The notes beneath the pieces are model-generated. The model saw nothing but the letters and a program-made list of their open reading frames with translations, was not told the DNA's origin and made no database searches. Shown in pieces: positions 8,401 to 13,056 of a DNA stretch of 13,056 nucleotides (the first letter of the stretch is position 1; every line of letters begins with the position of its first letter). A program made the translations under genes and the position numbers. Source of the DNA: Lachnospiraceae bacterium (GTDB taxonomy: Bacteria; Bacillota_A; Clostridia; Lachnospirales; Lachnospiraceae); assembly GCA_009911175.1 (NCBI GenBank), contig QXWX01000145.1:1-13056 (forward strand), given 5' to 3'.

Positions 8401-9093
8401 CGTATAAGAATCCGTAAATGCCAGCAGATCGGCCGCGCCCTCTACCGATGCATAGATTTCTGTATAGATGTCCATCGCAAAGCTTTCTTCCGGCACACTG
8501 ATAAAGCCGGCAATATTTCCGGTGCCGATGGTCGTACTTCCTCTGTGAAATCCGATATAGCACGGACTGCTGACAGTTCCTACTATGGTAAATGTATCCA
8601 CATTCAGGCTGTCCGTGATCGCGTCATCTGTCCCGGAGGTAAATGTGATCTGATCTCCGATCCTGTATCCGCTGGTTCCAAGATAATCCACATCTACCAC
8701 ACATTCGTCCTTTTTCTCGGGAAGCCTGCCTTCCTCCACAGTCAGCAGGTTCATGCCAGGAAGGATGGACATGATATGTACCGCCTGCTGGCTGTCATTT
8801 GCCAGACACAGGGCGTCTACGGAATAACCGTATTCTACCCTCTCCACTCCGCTTACTTTTTTCAAGGCCCGGACATCATCCGCTGTGAGTCCGAGTGTGC
8901 TGATCACCTGGATATCAAACAGCTTCTTTTCATCAAAATAGGCATCCCCCGAGTACCGCATATCCGGTTCCGTGGCACGGATTCCCGAAAAAAACGCAAC
9001 CCCGATGGCCACGATAAAGAAAATCGACATGAACCTTCCGAAGCTGGTTTTGATCTCCATGAAAAAATCTTTTCTTAATGCTTTTTTACCCAT
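5428..9093 (-). CDS. Giant FtsX/MacB-type ABC permease with long extracytoplasmic coiled coil
   Basis: Membrane subunit of 1221 residues. TM1 is about 23-40, followed by a MacB-like periplasmic-core-type domain to about 235. A charged coiled coil runs about 238-668. The first FtsX bundle is about 690-810, with ending motif RTQIGTLKALGY. TM5 is about 858-880, then a second extracytoplasmic domain to about 1085, and a second FtsX bundle about 1085-1215 with the matching motif RELATLKVLGF. The coiled coil has nine heptads with Tyr/Phe (343-405) and nineteen with Leu/Ile and Gly/Ala (498-630), separated by a likely turn ASGTADAATLAG near 455-466. Start chosen at MGKKALRKDF, which matches relatives. 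Its ribosome site is only moderate (GGCAGG), and an ATG at 9144 is possible. The partner ATPase is 128 nt upstream. Substrate unknown. Homologues may export or act by mechanotransmission at the envelope. Confidence 0.92.
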   Translation of the reverse strand: MGKKALRKDFFMEIKTSFGRFMSIFFIVAIGVAFFSGIRATEPDMRYSGDAYFDEKKLFDIQVISTLGLTADDVRALKKVSGVERVEYGYSVDALCLANDSQQAVHIMSILPGMNLLTVEEGRLPEKKDECVVDVDYLGTSGYRIGDQITFTSGTDDAITDSLNVDTFTIVGTVSSPCYIGFHRGSTTIGTGNIAGFISVPEESFAMDIYTEIYASVEGAADLLAFTDSYTDRVEEVKEQVEEIREEREEARYQEIIDEANEELDDAKKELEDGKKEAEKELGDAKKKLDDGRKQLNDGKKKISDSEAELEKSRADLISGQSEVDQNREELNRQNALLNEKIEEYNQHVEEYNGQLEEYNKKLAEFNQQLDEFNEKKEEFYEKKQEYEQGRAEYERGLKEYNSNRQLLEEKSEELEAGFRAVEEGFAELEAGANTLNGAKAQYDGLKAQYDALVASGTADAATLAGMEAAMQTLAGQIAEGEAQISATRTQLQNTQAQLEAGKIELENGKAQLEAGKAELDAAGPQLEAARLQIEAAQAQINDAQAQFDEGQAQLDDGDRQLKDAKAQLDDALAQLEDGKKQIQSGRDQLDDAQAQINDGWYQLEQGQIKLADARAELAEKEQELADAEKKYQEAKEEAEDEIADGEKKILDAEDEISKIEHAKWYINDRDDLPEHAGYGENADRMRAIGEVFPVLFFLVAALISLTTMTRMVEEQRTQIGTLKALGYERHSIAGKYLGYACLATVTGSVVGVLFGEKVFPYIIITAYGIMYEHIPNVVIPYDIYYALLASAAALACTLLATIFSCYRELREQSAELMRPPAPKQGKRVLLERVPFIWSRLNFTWKATVRNLIRYKKRFFMTIFGIGGCMALLLVGFGLKDSIFDIGYLQYHELQIYDGDIILNEDATTKEKKQAYETLAEDPRVDQTERNLLKQVTISSGSGKKDVYLNVPEDVELFSQFVIHRDRITKEVYTLDDEGVILTEKMAKQLQVEVGDTIRIKDDAKGETEVKISSICENYMQHYLYMTPGLYEEVRGRVPEYNSIYFTMKEGKEQELEDVGESVLKEKGALSASYTKDIEAQLDDMLVSLNIVMVVLVISAGMLAFVVLYNLNNINITERKRELATLKVLGFYPGEVAQYVYRENVILTVLGAFAGMVLGKFLHQFVIVTVEIDSAMFGRNIDVSSFIYGFVITVGFSAFVNGVMYFKLKKINMVESLKSVE

Positions 9094-9221
9094 ATGTAAA
9101 ACCTGCCGTTTTCTTTTTCCATAATTTATCCTGATATGCCGCATGGCAGATTTATCTGGCGCGCACTATAAATTGCCTGCAGCTACAGTCCGTCTGAATA
9201 CTAGCTTTTACAGGCATCCTC

Positions 9222-9926
9222 CTACCACTCGATGAGGTCTATGGACAGCGGATGCGCGTTGGTCTCCATGCTGGATACCTTTCCGTTCTTGATCTTGATC
9301 AGACGGTCCGCCATCGGAGCCAATGCGGAATTGTGAGTGATCACGATCACAGTCATGCCTTTTTCTCTGCACATATCCTGCAAGAGCTTTAAGATTGCCT
9401 TCCCGGTATTGTAGTCCAGCGCTCCGGTCGGCTCATCACAGAGCAACAGCTTGGGATTCTTTGCCAGTGCCCGGGCGATAGATACGCGCTGCTGCTCCCC
9501 TCCGGAAAGCTGTGCCGGAAAATTATCCAGGCGGTCTCCCAGCCCTACGTCCTCCAGCACCGTCTGCGCATCCAGCGGTTCCTTACAGATCTGCAGCGCA
9601 AGCTCCACGTTCTCTTTTGCCGTCAGGTTCGGGACCAGGTTGTAAAACTGGAATACAAATCCGATATCATTTCTCCGGTAACCGGTGAGCTGACGCTCAT
9701 TGTATCCGGTAATATCCTCTCCGTCCACCGTGATCCTGCCTGTGGTAGCGGTATCCATCCCGCCAAGAATGTTCAGAACCGTCGTCTTTCCCGCCCCGCT
9801 GGGACCTACGATGACCACAAACTCCCCTTTTTTAATGGCAAAATCAATTCCGTCTACAGCCCGGATCTCCACTTCACCCATCTTATATACTTTCGTGATA
9901 TTCTCCAGTTGAACAAATTCCGCCAT
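9222..9926 (-). CDS. ABC transporter ATP-binding protein (MacB/LolD type)
   Basis: Cytoplasmic ATPase of 234 residues that powers the permease encoded next. Walker [10 protein letters not shown] is at 41-49, the Q loop Gln is at 93, the signature [10 protein letters not shown] at 140-149, Walker B LLLCDEP with Glu165, D loop GALD, and switch His198 in VIVITHN. This is the compact class that pairs with FtsX-fold permeases. The ribosome site GAGAGG is 9 nt before the ATG. The last residues (SIDLIEW) extend past the usual domain end. The permease follows after 128 nt without an obvious terminator between, so the two are taken as one transcript. Confidence 0.95.
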   Translation of the reverse strand: MAEFVQLENITKVYKMGEVEIRAVDGIDFAIKKGEFVVIVGPSGAGKTTVLNILGGMDTATTGRITVDGEDITGYNERQLTGYRRNDIGFVFQFYNLVPNLTAKENVELALQICKEPLDAQTVLEDVGLGDRLDNFPAQLSGGEQQRVSIARALAKNPKLLLCDEPTGALDYNTGKAILKLLQDMCREKGMTVIVITHNSALAPMADRLIKIKNGKVSSMETNAHPLSIDLIEW

Positions 9927-10190
9927 AGGTTAATTCCTCTCATTTTATCAAAAATCCGCAGCCTGCTTTTAAGCTTCATATAATTGCTTTGACATCTGCA
10001 CATACGCTGCCAGCCTTCATGATTGTAATTTGTCAGCAATTTCCGCATGGGAATTGATTGCCTGCTTACACAGCTCGCACCGATACAATTTATTATAACA
10101 TATAAAAACATAAATATAGCAAACTTCATTTTTTTTTTAGATTTTAAGTGATTCATATTTTATCTATTCTAAACATTCCGGTTATAAAAT
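9927..10190 (-). other. Intergenic stretch with coding-like debris upstream of the ABC operon
   Basis: No complete gene was found. The stretch holds the possible promoter and two short coding-like pieces in different frames. One, ending at the stop at 10017-10019, reads YRCELCKQAINSHAEIADKL. The next, from about 10015 to 9930, reads GWQRMCRCQSNYMKLKSRL and continues towards the ATPase start. Together they give a CxxC and a CxC pair, as in a zinc ribbon, so this may be a frameshifted gene remnant. It could also be chance in a 260-bp stretch. Confidence 0.3.
10092..10122 (-). promoter_or_regulatory. Possible promoter of the ABC transporter genes
   Basis: On the minus strand a perfect TATAAT (10092-10097) is preceded by TTGCTA (10117-10122) at a long 19-bp spacing. 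A transcript from here would have a leader of about 160 nt before the ATPase ATG. The region is AT-rich, so a chance -10 box is quite possible. Confidence 0.35.
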
Positions 10191-10289
10191 TCAAAGCCCT
10201 TTTTCCTCCAATATAGTATCCAATTCCCAACCATTATCAACAACTCTTATAGCACCTGCCGCTATACTATTTGCAGCAAAAAAAGACAT
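10191..10289 (-). CDS. Small ORF or gene remnant, 32 aa
   Basis: An ATG-started frame of 32 codons, beginning MSFFAANSIAAGAIR and ending DTILEEKGL. The amino-acid make-up looks coding and the frame stays coding-like for several codons before the ATG (KRTWGEN) until a TGA. This suggests the C-terminal end of a broken longer gene. GGGGTG 5 nt upstream could serve as a weak ribosome site. Its first codons overlap the GNAT gene's terminator hairpin. I do not recognise the family. It could be a real short peptide, a remnant, or chance. Confidence 0.3.
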   Translation of the reverse strand: MSFFAANSIAAGAIRVVDNGWELDTILEEKGL

Positions 10290-10310
10290 GTTTTCACCCC
10301 ATGTCCTTTT
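10278..10310 (-). terminator. Intrinsic terminator after the GNAT gene
   Basis: On the minus strand AAAAGGACATG, a loop of ten bases (GGGTGAAAAC region) and CATGTC are followed by seven T residues (10278-10284). The A-rich 5' side gives the plus strand a TCCTTTT tail, so it may also work weakly the other way. It lies 85 nt past the GNAT stop. Confidence 0.65.
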
Positions 10311-10395
10311 GCTTCAGCACTTCACCATAGGGAATCCAGGCAATCCGTTCCAAGATTCTCCAACATGCTTATTCCTTCTATAGAGTTGGAAGTTG

Positions 10396-10905
10396 TCAAC
10401 GATGCGCCACATAACGGTAATGGGGCATTTCTACACCTCTGTAATGTTTTGTCCACTTGTCTGTCATAATCATTCCGTTTCTTATCGCTACATTTTGTGA
10501 TGCTATATTTGTAGTTCTGATGATAGAACAAACTTCATCTGCTTCTAAGATTTCAAACGCATACTTTTTACACGCCTTTGCCGCTTCGATGGCATACCCG
10601 TTATGCCAATATAATTTTTCAAAAAGATAGCCTATTTCAAGCACTTCCTCATCTTTCCAAGGCTGCATTGTAAGTCCGCACTGTCCTATCATTTCATCGC
10701 TTTCTTTTAGAATGACTGCCCATAAACCAAAGTTCCATTTTTGATAACGGCAAATTTGTCTATCAAGCCATTCCTGGACTTCATCTTCACTGAATGCTCC
10801 CTCATAAGCATACATTGTTTCTTCATCTTGCAGGATTTTACAAAGAGAATCAAAGTCCCCTTGGTTCATTTCCCGCATATATAATCTCTCGGTTTCAAGT
10901 TTCAT
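10396..10905 (-). CDS. GNAT N-acetyltransferase, RimJ/RimL-like
   Basis: Acetyl-CoA-dependent acetyltransferase of 169 residues, the usual length for the family. It begins MKLETERLYMREM, typical of RimJ/RimL-type members. The acetyl-CoA binding region appears as IGYLFEKLYWHNGYAIEAAK (91-110), where the usual R/QxxGxG/A loop is degenerate (W-H-N-G-Y-A). The late motif TNIASQNVAIRNGM (132-145) is standard. The ATG at 10905 has GGAGG 5 nt upstream, so a longer frame to 10998 that reads into the hairpin is rejected. Substrate cannot be told: ribosomal protein, other protein or small molecule are all possible. A 108-nt hairpin lies 45 nt upstream, and no clear promoter was found between. Confidence 0.88.
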   Translation of the reverse strand: MKLETERLYMREMNQGDFDSLCKILQDEETMYAYEGAFSEDEVQEWLDRQICRYQKWNFGLWAVILKESDEMIGQCGLTMQPWKDEEVLEIGYLFEKLYWHNGYAIEAAKACKKYAFEILEADEVCSIIRTTNIASQNVAIRNGMIMTDKWTKHYRGVEMPHYRYVAHR

Positions 10906-10950
10906 ACTTACCTCCACAACTTGCGAGTCTTCTCTAAACAACTCCCTAAC

Positions 10951-11058
10951 TAGAAATTTTCCCACCTGTACGGTTGCAATCCGCAGTCGCATTTTCATTG
11001 CAATAAATTGCGTAAAAATGTGACTTCGGATTGCAACCGTACAGGTGGAAATTTTCTA
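10951..11058. repeat. 108-nt near-perfect palindromic hairpin, MITE-like, TA-flanked
   Basis: CCACCTGTACGGTTGCAATC (with CG following, 10962-10983) pairs perfectly over 22 bp with 11027-11048. The stem continues inward (AGTCGCATTTT with AAAATGTGACT, one wobble) to a GCAA-TAAA-TTGC tip. It continues outward (TAGAAATTTT with AAATTTTCTA, one bulge and one mismatch). Both outer ends are TA, as expected for a Tc1/mariner- or IS630-type insertion. No T-run follows either arm, so it is not a simple terminator. It lies between the 65-aa gene and the GNAT gene, and its end provides the stop codon of the 65-aa gene. Confidence 0.8.
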
Positions 11059-11253
11059 TTTATATAACTCATTTTCGATAAACCAATTTGCAATTTCAAA
11101 GGCTTTTACTCGTCTTTTCGCTAATGTAATTTGTGACTTGTATCTCTCCGCATTTTCTTTGGATTCAAATGTTTTTATCGTTTCTCTTAGTTTATGCAGA
11201 GTTGAATCAATTTGACGTTTAGCCTCTTTCAAATCATCTTTTGAAAACTCCAT
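11056..11253 (-). CDS. Conserved-looking 65-aa helical protein of unknown function
   Basis: A 65-residue, highly charged, probably all-helical cytoplasmic protein starting MEFSKDDLKEAKRQIDSTL and ending WFIENELYK. GGAGG lies 5 nt before the ATG, which supports translation. I cannot assign a family. It reads like small helical proteins found in clostridial accessory regions. The micro-ORF upstream ends 2 nt before its start, so it is probably translated from the same message as the antitoxin-like genes. The TAG stop is formed by the outer end of the 108-nt hairpin. The hairpin may have replaced a longer C-terminus if it inserted here. Confidence 0.75.
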   Translation of the reverse strand: MEFSKDDLKEAKRQIDSTLHKLRETIKTFESKENAERYKSQITLAKRRVKAFEIANWFIENELYK

Positions 11254-11255
11254 CT

Positions 11256-11339
11256 TTACCTCCGCGTACTTCCATTTATCTTACTCTCCTCTTGTCTCAG
11301 CCTACTGTCATCCGGATTACTGTCGATTTCAATGTTCAT
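11256..11339 (-). CDS. Translationally coupled micro-ORF, 27 aa
   Basis: A 27-codon frame starting MNIEIDSNPDDSRLRQ and rich in charged residues. Its ATG overlaps the stop of the preceding broken gene as ATGA, and GGGAGG sits 8 nt upstream. Its stop lies 2 nt before the ATG of the 65-aa gene, with that gene's ribosome site inside its last codons. The spacing and ribosome site are the only evidence. No family is recognised. It may be a coupling peptide, the reading of a leader, or chance. Confidence 0.4.
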   Translation of the reverse strand: MNIEIDSNPDDSRLRQEESKINGSTRR

Positions 11340-11554
11340 TTTCTATGCCTCCCGCACACTAAAAGTTCTTCCAGGGAAACTACTGAACCATCATTATATT
11401 TTTGGGAATCCGCAATCATTTTCAAGTCCCATTCATCCGGTTCTACTTCTTCAATAGACGTTTTTTCTATACTCAATGTCAGATTCGCTATATATGCAAG
11501 TTTATATTTCGGGAGTCGGTCTATAGCCTGTTTTATCCGTTCTCACCCACTCAT
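11336..11554 (-). pseudogene. Broken paralog of the 122-aa antitoxin-like protein (in-frame TGA at codon 4)
   Basis: The frame reads MSG, TGA, then ERIKQAIDRLPKYKLAYIAN and stays open for 68 more codons to ELLVCGRHRK. It aligns with the intact neighbour from its residue 15 (MSNREKIVRLLDIIPDYKIG). The TGA (11543-11545) falls where the neighbour has Arg, as a CGA to TGA change would give. A ribosome-site-like AGAGGA precedes the ATG. It lacks the IPN-type tail of the neighbour. It is 47 nt downstream of that gene in the same direction. It may be a recent pseudogene or a sequencing error. Translation from a later non-ATG start is less likely. Confidence 0.7.
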
Positions 11555-11601
11555 ATCTAACTTTTCCTCTTTTTCTCTACTTTCACTTTAGCTATATACC
11601 C

Positions 11602-11970
11602 TTAGTCCTCCAGGGCAGCAGAAATAAAATCATGTGCCGAATCTTCAAAGACTATTCCACCTCCATTTTCCAATTCCTGCATAGCCTCTATTGTTTCATC
11701 ATTTGGTATTTCTATTGAAATCCCCCATTCTTTCATACACTCTTCAAGTGTATATGTTTTGTCTTTTTCAGGATCGGAATCATTTTCATAGTTTTCAATC
11801 ATCCTTTGACAAAAAGCATCATCTGCCTCTTCATCTGCTGCTATTCCCTGGACATATGCCAGGATATACCCTATTTTATAATCCGGAATGATATCTAAAA
11901 GCCGTACAATTTTTTCTCTATTGCTCATAGCTTGTTCATTAGATGTATTCGTCTTTGTAATCTCTCCCAT
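11602..11970 (-). CDS. Antitoxin-like protein with RelB/DinJ-like C-terminal tail
   Basis: A 122-residue acidic protein. Residues 15-70 form a probably helical domain (SNREKIVRLLDIIPDYKIG, then EEADDAFCQ) shared with the broken paralog downstream. Residues from about 87 (IPNDETIEAMQELENGGG) to the end resemble the toxin-wrapping tail of RelB/DinJ-type antitoxins, which often reads IPN-x-x-T-x-x-A. This resemblance is from memory of the family and is not proven. No RelE-type toxin gene follows. Start at 11970 has AAAGGG 6 nt upstream. The Met15 start has no ribosome site. The HicB-like gene ends 21 nt upstream, so they are probably cotranscribed. Confidence 0.7.
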   Translation of the reverse strand: MGEITKTNTSNEQAMSNREKIVRLLDIIPDYKIGYILAYVQGIAADEEADDAFCQRMIENYENDSDPEKDKTYTLEECMKEWGISIEIPNDETIEAMQELENGGGIVFEDSAHDFISAALED

Positions 11971-11991
11971 TGTCAGCCCTTTCTTTTTCCG

Positions 11992-12204
11992 TCAGGCATA
12001 CGCCAAACGCCCTTTAGGTTCAGGGATTGCAATGCCACGCGCTTTATTTACTTCAATCCATAATTTTATCTCCTCTTCAATTGCTGCAGCTGCTTCCTGC
12101 AGTGTCTCCCCATCCGCCATACATCCTGGAAGTTCCGGCACTTCTGCTAAATAACAGCCGTCTTCCTTACTCCACCAAATAATCACTTCATACTTTGCCC
12201 CCAT
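11992..12204 (-). CDS. HicB-like antitoxin, solitary
   Basis: A 70-residue protein with the HicB-type partial RNase-H-like fold: YEVIIWWSKEDGCYLAEVPE, then LPGCMADGETLQEAAAAIEE and a C-terminal IPEPKGRLAYA. In HicAB systems the HicB protein binds and blocks the RNA-cleaving toxin HicA. No HicA-sized gene with its GSHxxF motif is seen on either side. The ribosome site GGAGG is 8 nt upstream. A TATAAT box at 12303-12308, lacking a good -35, lies about 100 nt upstream and may be its promoter. The 122-aa gene follows after 21 nt. The role as a solitary antitoxin is unknown. Confidence 0.88.
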   Translation of the reverse strand: MGAKYEVIIWWSKEDGCYLAEVPELPGCMADGETLQEAAAAIEEEIKLWIEVNKARGIAIPEPKGRLAYA

Positions 12205-12330
12205 CTATCACACCTCCAAATATTTTTCTATAAATTTTCTCACTTGCCTTACCTGATTTTTTTAGCTTTCGAATGGTTTTTTATCTCACTGCAAGTCTAT
12301 GAATTATACAATACCTGGATTTTTCATTTA

Positions 12331-12873
12331 TCACAGCAAATCACTGATTTTGATAGACAGGCCGGTAAATATGTGGGCCGATATTTCATCTTCAAATAAA
12401 AAAGCATTTGAGTCTTCTTCCCCATCAAAGAAATAAGTCTGCACAATTTTCTTTAAAGGATTCACGATCCAGTATTCACGTACACCGGCAGTACGATATT
12501 TGAATAATTTGACAGAATAATCCATCCGAGCGGTGCTTGGTGAAATAACTTCTATAATCCAATCCGGAGCACCATTGTATCCACGGTCGTCCAGCTTGCT
12601 TTTATCACATATGATACTGATATCCGGTTCAACATAGTTTGCATCGTCTGCATTCAAAAAAACCGCAAAGGGAGCAGGAAACACTTCGCAGCTGCCTTTG
12701 TGTTTTTTTATATATTCCCTGATTTCACCTGCCAGGTTCATCAGGATACGTTGGTGCACGGTGCTTGGCGGTGCCATATCGTAAATCTGGCCGTTAATCA
12801 GTTCGGCACGCTGGCCTTCCGGCAGAGCATAGATATCCTCGATGGTATAAGTTTTTTCCTGTGGCAGTGCCAT
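12331..12873 (-). CDS. Uma2-family (DUF820) PD-(D/E)XK nuclease-fold protein
   Basis: A 180-residue protein with the order of motifs seen in Uma2 proteins. These are YTIEDIYALPEGQRAELING (9-28), PPSTVHQRI, VEPDISIICD (81-90), PDWIIEVISPSTARMDYSVK (103-122), and YRTAGVREYWIVNP (126-139). Asp84, Glu108 and Lys122 are candidates for the nuclease-type active site. The family is common in cyanobacteria and present in Firmicutes, and its biological role is unclear. The ATG at 12873 has AAAAGGAG 7 nt upstream. An in-frame ATG at 12909 lies across the proposed promoter. The C-terminus (FTGLSIKISDLL) is normal, so the protein is complete. Confidence 0.9.
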   Translation of the reverse strand: MALPQEKTYTIEDIYALPEGQRAELINGQIYDMAPPSTVHQRILMNLAGEIREYIKKHKGSCEVFPAPFAVFLNADDANYVEPDISIICDKSKLDDRGYNGAPDWIIEVISPSTARMDYSVKLFKYRTAGVREYWIVNPLKKIVQTYFFDGEEDSNAFLFEDEISAHIFTGLSIKISDLL

Positions 12874-12877
12874 AATA

Positions 12878-13056
12878 TCACTCCTTTTCTTTATAAATAT
12901 TATACCCACAGTCGCCCTCTAAAACAATCCTAAATTCCTCTCTTTCCAAAAAGTCCGAATCGGATACTTCTGATATTTTCAATATTTCCAAACCGTCGCC
13001 ACAGAACCGCCTCCCACCTGCCGCCCTTTCCCTCTGCAAGTATTTAGATGTACTTC
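12878..13056 (-). CDS. C-terminal end of an unidentified ORF (runs off the window)
   Basis: The minus-strand frame is open from the window edge for 58 codons to a TGA 4 nt before the Uma2-family ATG. It reads STSKYLQRERAAGGRR and ends FRIVLEGDCGYNIYKEKE. The composition looks coding and the stop falls within the ribosome site region of the next gene, as in tightly packed operons. The start lies outside, and I do not recognise the product. A chance open frame of this length is quite possible. Confidence 0.35.
   Translation of the reverse strand, partial: STSKYLQRERAAGGRRFCGDGLEILKISEVSDSDFLEREEFRIVLEGDCGYNIYKEKE
12899..12927 (-). promoter_or_regulatory. Possible promoter of the Uma2-family gene
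   Basis: On the minus strand TTGTTT (12922-12927), a 17-bp spacer and TATAAT (12899-12904) lie about 25 bp ahead of the ATG at 12873. The resulting leader would be about 20 nt and include the AGGAG site. The boxes fall inside the last codons of an open frame from the window edge, so one of the two calls may be wrong. Confidence 0.5.

Noticed and set aside
7558..9078. 506-codon plus-strand open frame opposite the permease
   Set aside because: It is the complement of the repetitive coiled-coil codons. The Leu/Phe-rich product has no domain, and the minus-strand gene is well supported.
9854..10156. 100-codon minus-strand frame with a lipoprotein-like N-terminus (MKFAIFMFLYVIINC)
   Set aside because: It overlaps the ATPase start by over 70 nt and the hydrophobic stretch comes from AT-rich sequence around the possible promoter. 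No ribosome site was seen.
10951..11058. Integron attC site or CRISPR-like repeat
   Set aside because: The hairpin lacks the attC core GTTRRRY/RYYYAAC arrangement with extrahelical bases, no integrase is seen, and the unit is not repeated in the window.
10951..11058. Plain bidirectional terminator
   Set aside because: Stem is far longer than normal and neither side is followed by a T-run.
11241..11591. 116-codon plus-strand frame
   Set aside because: Ser-rich shadow of the broken paralog and micro-ORF on the other strand.

Overview
The window looks like chromosomal DNA of a gut-type Firmicute, most likely a Lachnospiraceae/Clostridia member. The basis is the T-box control of trp genes, AGGAGG-type ribosome sites, a Gram-positive MacB/FtsX-type ABC transporter with a giant permease, an OmpR/HisKA two-component pair, and Uma2 and HicB-like accessory genes. 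No rRNA, tRNA or CRISPR array was seen. Every supported gene reads on the minus strand, so transcription runs from high to low coordinates.

Left part (1-2643): a tryptophan biosynthesis operon. A consensus promoter (TTGACA, 17 bp, TATACT) drives a tRNA-Trp-sensing T-box leader with a UGG specifier, the conserved T-box sequence and a terminator. It is followed by trpE and trpG. trpG is cut near its 3' end by what looks like the 5' end of a group II intron in the same orientation. The intron runs off the window, so the rest of trpG and any trpD lie outside. Upstream of the promoter sits a 195-bp MITE-like element with 16-bp inverted ends and an apparent 8-bp target duplication.

Middle (2923-9926): an ABC transporter (ATPase, then a 1221-residue permease) ending in a strong intrinsic terminator, followed by an OmpR-family response regulator and a membrane sensor histidine kinase. 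The permease carries about 430 residues of extracytoplasmic coiled coil. It appears to be two nearly equal helices in a hairpin, one with aromatic heptads and the other with Leu-Gly/Ala heptads. This is the most striking protein in the window. The two-component genes may control or sense the transporter, but that is inference from adjacency.

Right part (about 9930-13056): an AT-richer accessory stretch of small genes. In transcription order it holds the tail of an unidentified ORF at the window edge, a Uma2-family nuclease-fold protein, a solitary HicB-like antitoxin, a 122-aa protein with a RelB/DinJ-like tail, and a paralog of that protein broken by an in-frame TGA. These are followed by a coupled 27-codon micro-ORF, a 65-aa helical protein, a 108-nt near-perfect hairpin flanked by TA, a RimJ/RimL-type GNAT acetyltransferase with a terminator, and coding-like fragments. 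Antitoxin-like genes are present without a recognisable partner toxin.
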